The notes beneath the pieces are model-generated. The model was given only the letters and a program-made list of their open reading frames with translations, was not told the origin of the DNA and did no database searches. Below, in pieces: positions 16,438 through 24,501 of a stretch of 34,516 nt of DNA. A program made the position numbers and the translations under genes. Origin of the DNA: GCA-002712965 sp913048525 (lineage in GTDB: Bacteria; Chloroflexota; Dehalococcoidia; Lucifugimonadales; UBA826); the NCBI GenBank assembly GCA_913048525.1, contig CAJWWP010000017.1, positions 1 through 34,516 on the forward strand. The letters are read 5' to 3'. How positions within the stretch are numbered: the stretch's first letter is position 1; every line of letters starts with the position of its first letter.

Positions 16438-17355
16438 ATGGAGTTAGATCACTCACCAGTTATGGCCCGTGAGATTGTGGATGTGTTTTCCACCTGCCTT
16501 CCTGGACGTTTTATAGACGGTACTGTTGGCTTGGGCGGTCACAGTGAGGCACTTTTGGACGCATATCCAGAGTCTCAAGTGTTGGGTATCGATCTAGATG
16601 GGGAAGCTCTTGCGGCGGCTGAGAAAAAACTCTCACGGTTTAGTGCAAGGTTCCTTCCTATAAAGGGTAGTTACTGTGATGTTGTGGGTATTTCTAGGAG
16701 AGAGGGCGTTGGTGGTGTTTCTGGGGTGCTGTTGGATCTTGGGTTGTCCTCGTTACAGCTAGATACTCCTTTGAGAGGATTTAGTTTCAGGAGGGATGCG
16801 CCTTTGGATATGCGCTTTGGGGATTCTGGGGATGTTACTGCTGCGCAAATTGTGAATAGCTATCCCCAAGATGAATTAGCAAACCTGATTTTTGCCTATG
16901 GAGAAGAGCATAGATCGAAAAGAATATCTGCTGCGATAGTAAGGGACAGGCCTATTATGACCACTTTCCAACTTGTTACAGCCATTGATTCTGCTGTTGG
17001 TAATCGAAGAGGACGGATACATCCAGCTACTAAAACATTTCAAGCTTTGAGAATTGCAGTGAATAATGAACTGGACAATGTAAAACATGGATTGGGAGAG
17101 GCAATAAAAGTACTTAATGCGGACGGACGATTGGCGGTTATAAGCTACCACTCTTTAGAGGACAGGATAGTTAAATTTTTTTTTCGGGAGCAGGCTTCGT
17201 CTTGCTTATGTCCAAGAGAGGTTATGGTCTGTGAATGTGGGCATAAACCTTCGGTAAGGTTGATCAACAGAAAAATTATGAGACCAAACAAGTCAGAAAT
17301 TGAAGCTAATGCTAGAAGTAGAAGTGCCCGCTTGAGGGTCGCAGAAAAAATTTAG
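16438..17355 (+). CDS. rsmH: 16S rRNA (cytosine(1402)-N4)-methyltransferase
   Basis: This is RsmH (MraW), which methylates N4 of C1402 in the ribosomal P site. I start it at the ATG at 16438 (MELDHSPVMAREIVDVF, 305 residues), with TTTAGGATTTCT directly upstream; a TTG at 16399 would add 13 residues of no known role. Signs: HSPVM, DGTVGLGGHSEALL with the SAM loop, LLDLGLSSLQLD, RRDAPLDMRF, TFQALRIAVNNEL and VISYHSLEDRIVKFFF. In most bacteria it is followed by ftsL, ftsI and mur genes. Here ftsA starts 10 bases later. Confidence 0.96.
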   Translation: MELDHSPVMAREIVDVFSTCLPGRFIDGTVGLGGHSEALLDAYPESQVLGIDLDGEALAAAEKKLSRFSARFLPIKGSYCDVVGISRREGVGGVSGVLLDLGLSSLQLDTPLRGFSFRRDAPLDMRFGDSGDVTAAQIVNSYPQDELANLIFAYGEEHRSKRISAAIVRDRPIMTTFQLVTAIDSAVGNRRGRIHPATKTFQALRIAVNNELDNVKHGLGEAIKVLNADGRLAVISYHSLEDRIVKFFFREQASSCLCPREVMVCECGHKPSVRLINRKIMRPNKSEIEANARSRSARLRVAEKI

Positions 17356-17365
17356 GGGATCAGTT

Positions 17366-18631
17366 ATGGCCAACGGAAAATATATGGCACAGAACGATGT
17401 AATCACGGCTATTGACGTAGGAACTACTAAAATATGCACCATTGTTGCTCAAAAAGTTAATGGTGAATACCCAGAAGTTATCGCCCATAGCGTCGTAACA
17501 TGCTCGGGTCTCAAAAAGGGAAATGTTGAAGATATTACTTTAACTTCAGAAGCTATTCGGCAAAGCCTGTATGAGGTTAGAGGCAAGACAGAGATTCCTA
17601 TACGCTCCGCTTATATTGGGATAACTGGAGCTCATGTCACCTTTGATAACAGGGTAGATCATCTTGACGGTGTTGGTCGGCATGGGGTTATTACAGCCGA
17701 CGAGGTAAGCAAGATACCTGATCTGGTTACAGCGAGTGCAGAAACTTATGGGCGAGAGATAATCCATGCTTTACCTAAGACTTATCGAGTTGATGGGCAT
17801 AACGGTATAAATAATCCTACGGGGATGCACGCTGAAGGTGTTGAAGTCCTATCACATGTTGTTAGCGCTGGGTCTTCATTTGTGAGAGATCTTGAAACGG
17901 CAGCCACTAGTGCAGGATTAAAAGTCAAAGGTATGGTTTTAGAGCCACTCGCTAGCAGTGAAGCGATACTGACGAGCAAAGAAAAGAATAAAGGTGCTGC
18001 TATCGTAGATATTGGCGGAGGCACAACGGATATAGTTGTTTTTAAAAAAGGGACTATTGACTACACATCTGTTATACCAGTTGGTGGGTATCAATTTACT
18101 AATGATATCTGTGTTACTTATAACACCTCTTACCAAGACGCAGAGAAAGCAAAGCTTCAATATGCCAATACTGAGCCGGCATATATTGATATGAGAGAAG
18201 AGATTTCACTGCCTGTCTCTAATGCAAATTCCAGCACTACGATTTATAGGAGAGAGCTTTGTCAGTTAATGAGGGAACGAACTCTTGAATTAATACGACT
18301 TATTGACCTCAACCTTCAGCAAGCTGGTCTTAGACAAGACCCTAATGACACTGTTGTGCTCACAGGGGGGGCCTCAACCATGCCGGGTTTTTTTGATATG
18401 GCCAAGCAATTTATTCCAAATTGCAACATTCGAATGGGTGTGCCAGATCATCTTTCCGGTATGTCAGAAGAATTGCAGGCCCCCCCTTATTCAACTGGTG
18501 TGGGGATTCTTCTGTATGGATTCAGACAGGAAATAGCGGCTATGAAAGCTGAAATTGCCCAGGTTAGAGGTACTCGATCTTCTGGTGCAAAAAATGGGGT
18601 TTTAGGAAAAATCAAAGGGATGTTTAACTAG
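17366..18631 (+). CDS. ftsA: Cell division protein FtsA (actin-like membrane tether of FtsZ)
   Basis: This 421-residue actin-fold ATPase anchors FtsZ to the membrane and recruits the divisome. Signs: phosphate-1 AIDVGTTKICTIVA, the 1C domain, phosphate-2 AAIVDIGGGTTDIVVF, adenosine motif VVLTGGASTMPGF, and a C-terminal amphipathic tail (VLGKIKGMF) likely to be the membrane-targeting helix. The ATG at 17366 follows GGGGATCAGTT. It lies between rsmH and ftsZ with short gaps, so all three are likely co-transcribed. Confidence 0.95.
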   Translation: MANGKYMAQNDVITAIDVGTTKICTIVAQKVNGEYPEVIAHSVVTCSGLKKGNVEDITLTSEAIRQSLYEVRGKTEIPIRSAYIGITGAHVTFDNRVDHLDGVGRHGVITADEVSKIPDLVTASAETYGREIIHALPKTYRVDGHNGINNPTGMHAEGVEVLSHVVSAGSSFVRDLETAATSAGLKVKGMVLEPLASSEAILTSKEKNKGAAIVDIGGGTTDIVVFKKGTIDYTSVIPVGGYQFTNDICVTYNTSYQDAEKAKLQYANTEPAYIDMREEISLPVSNANSSTTIYRRELCQLMRERTLELIRLIDLNLQQAGLRQDPNDTVVLTGGASTMPGFFDMAKQFIPNCNIRMGVPDHLSGMSEELQAPPYSTGVGILLYGFRQEIAAMKAEIAQVRGTRSSGAKNGVLGKIKGMFN

Positions 18632-18666
18632 TAGATTTATTGGTAACTATTGCTACGGAGGATGAT

Positions 18667-19779
18667 ATGACTATTAATGGCAGGGAGCTCGAAGGGGTTG
18701 CGAGGATCAAGGTTATTGGTGTTGGGGGAGGGGGATCAAACGCGGTTTCTCGCATGTTTAGAGAACGTGTTTCAGGAGTGGATTACATCGTTATGAACAC
18801 TGATGTGCAAGCTCTCATGGGTAGTGATGTTCCAGTTAGGATCAGGATTGGTGAGCAGCTTACAGAAGGAATGGGTGTGGGTGGAAATCCTGATAAAGGA
18901 GCGGCTTCAGCAGAGGAAAGCAGAGAAGAAATCTACGAAATTATGCGTGATTCGGATATGATTTTTGTAGCTGCCGGCATGGGAGGTGGTACGGGTACAG
19001 GGGCAGCTCCAGTTATTGCAGAGATTGCGAGAGAGACCGGTGCCTTGACTGTTGGGGTGGTTACTCGGCCTTTTTCCTTTGAAGGTAATCGCAGATCTAA
19101 GCAGGCTCAGGAAGGTATCGATAAGCTTCAGACAAATGTGGATACTCTTCTTGTAATACCAAATGAAAGGCTTAATGTTGTTGCAAAGGAAGAGGTTACT
19201 GCCGAAAATGCATTTAAATTAGCTGATGATGTATTAAGACTAGGAGTGCAGTCAATAACAGAGTTAATAACAAACGCGGGGGATATTAACCTAGATTTTG
19301 CGGATGTTCAGAGCATTATGAGAGACGCCGGGCCTGCGTGGATGTCAATTGGATATGGATCTGGGGAAGGTCGGGCTAGAGAAGCGGCACAGCAGGCAAT
19401 AACTAATCCGCTTATGGATGTCTCTATTGAGGGAGCGACCGGTGTATTGTTTAATATTTCAGGCGGTAGTGACCTTAAGCTAAGTGAGCTGCATGAAGCT
19501 GCCGAAGTAATTCAACGTGTGGTTGATCCCGATGCAAATATCATTTTCGGTATGACGACGGATCCCAAAATGGAAAGCGAGATTAAATTAACAATTATTT
19601 CTACTGGTTTTCCGACTACTGAAACTTTGATACAGCGAGACATAGAAAAAACAGTTGCTGCTGCTCAGAGGGTGGCGGGTAACGAAGATTCGTTGGACTT
19701 ACCTCCATTTTTGAGAAGAAACCTTGGCGGATTTTCTGTGGGTGGTGCAATGCCAAGCCAGAATGGTCATTCTGATTGA
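18667..19779 (+). CDS. ftsZ: Cell division protein FtsZ
   Basis: This tubulin-like GTPase forms the division ring. I start it at the ATG at 18667 (MTINGRELEG, 370 residues) because GGAGG at 18657-18661 lies five bases ahead; a TTG at 18640 has no such site. Signs: IKVIGVGGGGSNAV, tubulin signature GGGTGTG at 106-112, VVTRPFSFEGNRR, the T7-loop region NLDFADVQSIM, and the C-terminal peptide DLPPFLRR, which normally binds FtsA. An extra tail of about 18 residues follows that peptide. A terminator hairpin stands about 40 bases after the stop. Confidence 0.97.
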   Translation: MTINGRELEGVARIKVIGVGGGGSNAVSRMFRERVSGVDYIVMNTDVQALMGSDVPVRIRIGEQLTEGMGVGGNPDKGAASAEESREEIYEIMRDSDMIFVAAGMGGGTGTGAAPVIAEIARETGALTVGVVTRPFSFEGNRRSKQAQEGIDKLQTNVDTLLVIPNERLNVVAKEEVTAENAFKLADDVLRLGVQSITELITNAGDINLDFADVQSIMRDAGPAWMSIGYGSGEGRAREAAQQAITNPLMDVSIEGATGVLFNISGGSDLKLSELHEAAEVIQRVVDPDANIIFGMTTDPKMESEIKLTIISTGFPTTETLIQRDIEKTVAAAQRVAGNEDSLDLPPFLRRNLGGFSVGGAMPSQNGHSD

Positions 19780-19817
19780 TGACAGGAAATTTACAATAAA
19801 AAAGATTGAAATTTAAT

Positions 19818-19863
19818 AGCTCGGTGTTGGATCTTTGATGGTTTGGCACCGAGTTGATTTTTT
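19818..19863 (+). terminator. Rho-independent terminator after ftsZ
   Basis: AGCTCGGTG at 19818-19826 pairs with CACCGAGTT at 19847-19855 (one G-T pair), with a 20-base loop and then GATTTTTTG with six T at 19858-19863. It closes the rsmH-ftsA-ftsZ transcript. Confidence 0.75.
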
Positions 19864-20037
19864 GAGTAGCATAAAAAATACGATTTGATTTCTACAGCAT
19901 AAATTTTGTTCAGTCGAAGCTTTTGAAAATGTTAATACGTCTTCAAATTTATATCGGTTTTTATATTTGTGCCTGACCAATTGGTATCTTGTCTGAATCT
20001 GTAAAAAACTGGTCCCTTTTTTGCCTTGAGAGGTTTA
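19864..20037 (+). other. Non-coding AT-rich stretch between the ftsZ terminator and the nrdR promoter
   Basis: Together with its flanks this is the longest gene-free stretch of the window (19780-20161). No credible reading frame is seen. The only structure I find is GACCA (19975-19979) pairing with TGGTC (20010-20014), with a loop of about 30 bases, followed by CCTTTTTTG with six T at 20017-20022. That could end a short RNA or be chance; I see no convincing promoter for it. Confidence 0.4.
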
Positions 20038-20066
20038 TTGACACACCTCAATATGTGGTGTAGATT
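20038..20066 (+). promoter_or_regulatory. Sigma-70-type promoter of nrdR-nrdJ
   Basis: A perfect TTGACA (20038-20043) is followed after 17 bases by TAGATT (20061-20066), four of six matches to the -10 consensus. The predicted start is near 20073, giving an untranslated leader of about 90 bases. An NrdR box fills the spacer and another overlaps the start region, so this promoter is probably repressed by NrdR. Confidence 0.75.
20046..20061 (+). promoter_or_regulatory. NrdR box 1 (in the -35/-10 spacer)
   Basis: CCTCAATATGTGGTGT resembles the NrdR-box consensus (approximately ACACWATATATWGTGT), matching about 11 of 16 positions, with the AATAT core and GTGT end intact. It fills the 17-base spacer of the promoter. 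Confidence 0.68.
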
Positions 20067-20076
20067 CGGATTCTCT

Positions 20077-20092
20077 ACACGATAGATAGTGT
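20077..20092 (+). promoter_or_regulatory. NrdR box 2 (just downstream of the transcription start)
   Basis: ACACGATAGATAGTGT matches the NrdR-box consensus at about 14 of 16 positions and is nearly palindromic at its ends (ACAC/GTGT). It starts 31 bases after box 1, about three helical turns, the spacing known for paired NrdR boxes. Confidence 0.78.
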
Positions 20093-20161
20093 GTTTCGGT
20101 CCGCTCATTAATGTATTTAGTGGTGTTCGATTATCCCGAGAAGAGGTTTTTCTCCTGGATT

Positions 20162-20725
20162 ATGTATTGCCCATTTTGTAATAACGACAATTCTAAGGTC
20201 ATCGATTCCAGAGACTCAGCAGATAGCGTTCGTCGTCGGAGAGAATGCCTAAGGTGCGGTCTTAGATTTACCACTTATGAAAGGGTTCAAACTAGAGCTC
20301 TTCTTGTTGCCAAGCGTGATAGTCGTAGAGAGGAATTTGATAGAGAAAAATTGTGGGCAAGCGTTAAAAGTGCATGTGCTAAAAGGCCCCTTCCCATCGG
20401 AAGCATCGATAAGGTGATTGACGAAATAGAAACCCAACTTGCAAATGCTGGCAGAGCAGAAATCCCCTCCAGAGTAATAGGTGAGTTGGTGATGGATAGA
20501 TTGAGAAATTTAGACCGAGTTGCTTACATAAGGTTTGCAAGTGTTTACAGGGATTTCAAAGATATAGAGAGCTTCAAAGAGGAAGTGGAAGCGTTACTGG
20601 ATCCTGGACAGCCTGATGAAGAGAGTAGCCAACTCTCTTTTCTTGAAGATGATGAGCTTACTGTTCCTGGTAAGAGGCGGAGGGGAAGGAAGCCAAAGAG
20701 AAAGGTTACTGATCCTGGGAACTAA
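20162..20725 (+). CDS. nrdR: Transcriptional repressor NrdR
   Basis: This zinc-ribbon plus ATP-cone repressor controls ribonucleotide reductase genes in response to dATP/ATP. I start it at the ATG at 20162 (MYCPFC, 187 residues), because in this family the zinc ribbon begins at residue 2. An ATG at 20111 would add 17 unrelated residues. Signs: CPFC at 3-6, ECLRCG near 28-33, RFTTYERV, then an ATP-cone (VAKRDSRREEFDREKLWASVKSAC...) and RVAYIRFASVYRDFKDIESF. After the usual end there are about 40 extra residues finishing in a basic patch (KRRRGRKPKRK). Two NrdR boxes lie in its promoter, so it is probably autoregulated; nrdJ is next. Confidence 0.95.
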   Translation: MYCPFCNNDNSKVIDSRDSADSVRRRRECLRCGLRFTTYERVQTRALLVAKRDSRREEFDREKLWASVKSACAKRPLPIGSIDKVIDEIETQLANAGRAEIPSRVIGELVMDRLRNLDRVAYIRFASVYRDFKDIESFKEEVEALLDPGQPDEESSQLSFLEDDELTVPGKRRRGRKPKRKVTDPGN

Positions 20726-20855
20726 CAGTGGTGAACTACAGCTTGTTTGGTACAAATGTTCTAAATCTGGTAGTCTTACCTTCTATTTTACGGCCTAAAT
20801 CTGTAGTACCTGAAAGTTGTAGTCAATAAGAACATAGTAAAGAGGTGAGGAGCTT

Positions 20856-23333
20856 ATGGCTCAAGAAACGATTTTTGGTGATGGAAGCGGGGACGTTATC
20901 GACGAGGTGGTTAAAGCCCTTGAGTCCGCGGGTGTAACAGGTGATGTTGCAGCCGCTGTTACCAATAACTTAAGAAATGGGGGTATAGAGGTTGTGGATG
21001 AGGAAATTGATGACGGATTGTCCTTGTCTGAAAACGCTAGGTTTATCATCGAAAAACGTTATATTCGTAGAGGTGATGATGGAGAGCCTGTAGAAGATGT
21101 TGAGAGGTTGTTCAGGAGGGTTTCCGGAGCAATTGCTTTGGGTGAACCAGAGACTAAACGAGCAGAATACGAACAACGCTATTATGAAAAAATGTCGACA
21201 CTGAAGTTTTTGCCGAATTCACCGACTATAGTGAATGCTGGTACAGGAAGAGGTTGCCTTTCTGCCTGTTTTGTGGTTTCTCCTGAGGATAACATTGAGT
21301 CAATTATGAAAGTTGCTAATGACGCGGCTATGATTGAGAAATGGGGAGGTGGGATAGGGTTCGGGCTCTCTGACCTCCGTCCCAAAAAAGATAAGATTTC
21401 CACTACACATGGTCAGGCCTGTGGCCCTATAGCTGTCATGAAACTCTATTCATCTGTCGGGGCAACTCTGACTCAAGGTGCGTTTAGACTTGGAGCTCAC
21501 ATGGGTCAGTTGATAATTTCTCATCCTGATATAGAAGAATTTATACATTGTAAAGATGACGACGAGACTCTTCAGAATTTCAATATATCTGTTCAGATCA
21601 CAGATGAGTTTATGAAAGCTGTGGATAATAATGAGGACTTTGCTCTAGTCACACCTCGGGATACTGGAGAAGGTCCTGTAAACGAAGTAGTCGCTACCGT
21701 GAAGGCTAAGGATCTCTGGGATGATATAGCTGAGTCGGCGTGGAAAACCGGGGATCCAGGGGTTGTTTTTGTCGATAGGGTGTGGGAGACAGCTCCCAAT
21801 CCACAGATGGGAAAAATAAAGACTAGTAACCCGTGCGGAGAAGAGTTTCTCGAAAATTATAGTAACTGCTGTCTTGGCTCGATAAACTTGGATCTTCATA
21901 TAAATGGGACTGATTTTGATTGGGAATTATTGGAAGATACTACTCGGACAGCTGTTCGTTTCTTAAACGATGTGATTGAGGTTAATTCTTTTCCTTTGGA
22001 TAAGCTGAGGGAGGTCAATCTTGATACACGACGGATAGGGCTTGGTGTAATGGGATGGGCTGACTCACTTGTACGTCTTGGGTTGTCATATGATTCAGAA
22101 GAAGCTTTACAGCTCGCGGATAAACTTGGAGCTTTTCTTAACTCCACCGCATGGGATGAGTCAGCGAGGATTGCGGAAGAGCGTGGGCCATTTCCGCAGT
22201 ATGAGAATTCTGCATTGAAAGAATGGGGGATGCCACCTGTACGTAACTCAAGTGTCATAACTATAGCACCGACAGGAACTATAAGTCGTATAGCAGGTTG
22301 CTCAAGTGGCATAGAGCCTCATTTTGCTATGGCATGGTGGTCTAATGTACTTTGGACTGATCACGAAGGTACGAGCTCTAAGTTACTCGATTCTCCATCC
22401 TCTGTTTTCCAGAGTTTGCAAGAGGCTCTTGGTACGGAAGATGAAGCTAAGAGAATCCTCGAAAAGATCATTGAAGATCCAGATAACGCAGAAGCAATTA
22501 TGGGTGATCATGGATTGGATGCCACAGTTTATCGGACTGCTATGAAGATTTCTGCTGAAGCACATATCAAGATGCAGGCGATATGGCAGAAACATGTTAC
22601 AAATTCGGTTTCTAAAACGATTAATTTACCTAACTCGGCTTCTGTACAAGATGTTAAGGATGCCTACAGACTTGCATGGGAAACGGGGTGTAAGGCAGTA
22701 ACTGTATATAGAGATGGATCTAAGTCGATGCAGGTTTTGGAGACAGGGGCGTCTAGGGAAGATGAAGAGACTCAAGAGGATCATTTGAAGGTTCCTCGTC
22801 AAAGACCTGTTTCTGTCATGGGTGTAACAGATAGAGTTAGAACGGGCCACGGGACAATGTTTGTAAATCTAACATTTGATGATGATGGACATCCTTTTGA
22901 AGTCTTTGCTCATTTGGGCAAGGCAGGTGGATGTGATTCTGCTTATTTAGAGGCGATTGCTCGTTTGGCTTCGTTGGGACTAAGGTCTGGAATTGATCCT
23001 GGCCAGATTGTTGATCAACTTAAAGGAATAACGTGTGATCCTGCATGGGATGGAGGAACTTTAGTTAGATCAGCCCCAGATGCTGTTGCGTTAGCATTGA
23101 GTAGGCATTTGCTAGAAGAGGGAGCAGGTAGTGGCACCACCACCATGGCAGGAAGTTCGTCTCAATTAGGATTATTTCCCTCTTCCGTAGAATCGACTAG
23201 TGATGGTGATAACGACAGGGGCGATTCAATTAATGTTCCTACAGGGGCTAAGTGTCCCGAATGCTCTGGATATTTATTGCATCAAGAGGGTTGTTTGAGT
23301 TGTCCTGACTGTGGCTACAACAAATGTGAATAA
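20856..23333 (+). CDS. nrdJ: Adenosylcobalamin-dependent (class II) ribonucleoside-diphosphate reductase
   Basis: This 825-residue enzyme makes deoxyribonucleotides using a B12-generated thiyl radical, with no need for oxygen. Active-site residues are visible: Cys138 (LSACF) and Cys338 (SNCCLGSINL) as the redox pair, and NPCGE at 325-329 with the radical Cys327, Asn325 and Glu329. The beta-barrel motifs GGGIGFGLSDLRP and IAPTGTISRIAGCSSGIEP are intact. The C-terminus holds a Cys-rich tail (CPECSGYLL, then CLSCPDCGYNKC), usual in class II enzymes and thought to relay electrons. No N-terminal ATP-cone is evident in the first 60 residues. The start ATG has GAGGTGAGGAG upstream. It follows nrdR after 130 bases and probably shares its promoter. 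Confidence 0.94.
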   Translation: MAQETIFGDGSGDVIDEVVKALESAGVTGDVAAAVTNNLRNGGIEVVDEEIDDGLSLSENARFIIEKRYIRRGDDGEPVEDVERLFRRVSGAIALGEPETKRAEYEQRYYEKMSTLKFLPNSPTIVNAGTGRGCLSACFVVSPEDNIESIMKVANDAAMIEKWGGGIGFGLSDLRPKKDKISTTHGQACGPIAVMKLYSSVGATLTQGAFRLGAHMGQLIISHPDIEEFIHCKDDDETLQNFNISVQITDEFMKAVDNNEDFALVTPRDTGEGPVNEVVATVKAKDLWDDIAESAWKTGDPGVVFVDRVWETAPNPQMGKIKTSNPCGEEFLENYSNCCLGSINLDLHINGTDFDWELLEDTTRTAVRFLNDVIEVNSFPLDKLREVNLDTRRIGLGVMGWADSLVRLGLSYDSEEALQLADKLGAFLNSTAWDESARIAEERGPFPQYENSALKEWGMPPVRNSSVITIAPTGTISRIAGCSSGIEPHFAMAWWSNVLWTDHEGTSSKLLDSPSSVFQSLQEALGTEDEAKRILEKIIEDPDNAEAIMGDHGLDATVYRTAMKISAEAHIKMQAIWQKHVTNSVSKTINLPNSASVQDVKDAYRLAWETGCKAVTVYRDGSKSMQVLETGASREDEETQEDHLKVPRQRPVSVMGVTDRVRTGHGTMFVNLTFDDDGHPFEVFAHLGKAGGCDSAYLEAIARLASLGLRSGIDPGQIVDQLKGITCDPAWDGGTLVRSAPDAVALALSRHLLEEGAGSGTTTMAGSSSQLGLFPSSVESTSDGDNDRGDSINVPTGAKCPECSGYLLHQEGCLSCPDCGYNKCE

Positions 23334-23363
23334 TTATCTATTGGTCTAGAGGTTATTGTCTAT

Positions 23364-23410
23364 TATAAAGGGGTCACTCTCGTTTTATTCCTGAGAGTGA
23401 CCCCTTTATA
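23364..23410. terminator. Perfect 18-bp hairpin after nrdJ
   Basis: TATAAAGGGGTCACTCTC (23364-23381) pairs without mismatch with 23393-23410; the loop is 11 bases. Because A/T bases flank the GC-rich core on both sides, it could end transcription either way. Only plus-strand genes flank it. It separates nrdJ from the pdxA-type gene. Confidence 0.75.
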
Positions 23411-23455
23411 ATTTACTCAAATTATCTGTTCAATCGAACTTAAGGAGAAATTTTC

Positions 23456-24460
23456 ATGAGGGACAGACCTTATCTTGCGATAACCATGGGGGACGCTGCA
23501 GGTATTGGTCCGGAGGTTACCGCAAAGACTCTTATTGAAGAGGAAATATATCAAAAGTGTCGTCCTTTTGTTGTCGGTAATACTGAAGCTATGAATGACG
23601 CTTTGAAAATAATTGGTTCAGGGATAAAGGCGAGGCCTGCAGAATCACTTGAAGAGATCAATGGAGACTATGGTGTTGTTGACGTACTAGATCTTGGGAA
23701 TCTAGATTTTGCCGATATTCAATACGGGTCCCTTTCGGCTGATTCAGGCAGAGCTTCAGTAGAGTGGATCCTAAAAGCGGGTGAGCTTGCGGCCTCTGGG
23801 GCCGTTCAGGCGATAAGTACAGCACCAATTAACAAGGAAGCTTGCAGCCTTGCTGGCTATAAAGATATAGGCCATATGGAGATATTTCAGCGCCAGACTG
23901 GATCTGACCAAGTTGCAACCATGTTGATGTCGGGTGTTCTACGTGTTGTCCACCTTACGACTCATAAGTCTCTTAGAGTGGCCTGTGACTATGTAACTAA
24001 AGAAAATGTGTTGGCCAAATTAGTCTTAACTAATGAGTACTTCAAAAAGTGGGGGTGGTCGAATCCTAGAATAGGTGTTTCTGCTCTTAATCCTCATTCG
24101 AGTGACGGAGGTCTTTTGGGAGAGGAGGAGGAGCTCCAAATAACTCCAGCAGTTGAGGAGGCTCAGGCTCTAGGTATTGACGTCGTGGGCCCTGTTCCTG
24201 CAGATACTGTCTTTAATCAAAACATAGATGGGAAATTTGATGTCTGTTTAGCTATGTATCACGACCAGGGTCATATTCCTATCAAGGTTTATGATTGGCA
24301 GAGAAGTGTGAGCGTTAATCTCGGCTTACCCTTTGTTAGGACATCGGTTGATCATGGTACCGCTTTTGACATTGCCGGTAGAGGAGTAGCAGATCACGTT
24401 AGTATGATGGAATCAATAAAGGTAGCTATGTCGATAGCGAGTGATGAAATTCTTCCTTAG
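23456..24460 (+). CDS. PdxA/PdxA2-family NAD-dependent 4-phospho-hydroxyacid dehydrogenase
   Basis: This is a 334-residue metal-dependent dehydrogenase. PdxA oxidises 4-phosphohydroxy-L-threonine in B6 synthesis; PdxA2 acts on 4-phospho-D-threonate or erythronate. Signs: ITMGDAAGIGPEV at 9-21, STAPINKEA at 121-129, likely metal ligands His170, His214 (LNPHSSDGG) and His269, and VDHGTAFDIAGRG at 298-310. The stretch MYHDQGHIPIKVYD, with GHIPIK instead of the GLPVLK of classical PdxA, together with GTAFDIAG, points to the PdxA2 side. The usual GHTE reads GHME. The ATG at 23456 follows AAGGAG. No pdxJ or other B6 gene is near, so I leave the symbol blank. Confidence 0.85.
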   Translation: MRDRPYLAITMGDAAGIGPEVTAKTLIEEEIYQKCRPFVVGNTEAMNDALKIIGSGIKARPAESLEEINGDYGVVDVLDLGNLDFADIQYGSLSADSGRASVEWILKAGELAASGAVQAISTAPINKEACSLAGYKDIGHMEIFQRQTGSDQVATMLMSGVLRVVHLTTHKSLRVACDYVTKENVLAKLVLTNEYFKKWGWSNPRIGVSALNPHSSDGGLLGEEEELQITPAVEEAQALGIDVVGPVPADTVFNQNIDGKFDVCLAMYHDQGHIPIKVYDWQRSVSVNLGLPFVRTSVDHGTAFDIAGRGVADHVSMMESIKVAMSIASDEILP

Positions 24461-24501
24461 GGTGTATTTGCAATAAAAAAGCGAGTAGTAGAATAATAAG
24501 T

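Noticed and set aside
17175..17183. Run of nine T in rsmH as a possible frameshift
   Set aside because: The reading frame continues through it with the conserved motif HSLEDRIVKFFF and the expected C-terminus, so the gene is intact.
20726..20855. Cobalamin riboswitch in front of the B12-dependent nrdJ
   Set aside because: The 130-base gap shows no B12-box-like element or long structured leader; control by NrdR upstream of nrdR explains regulation better.
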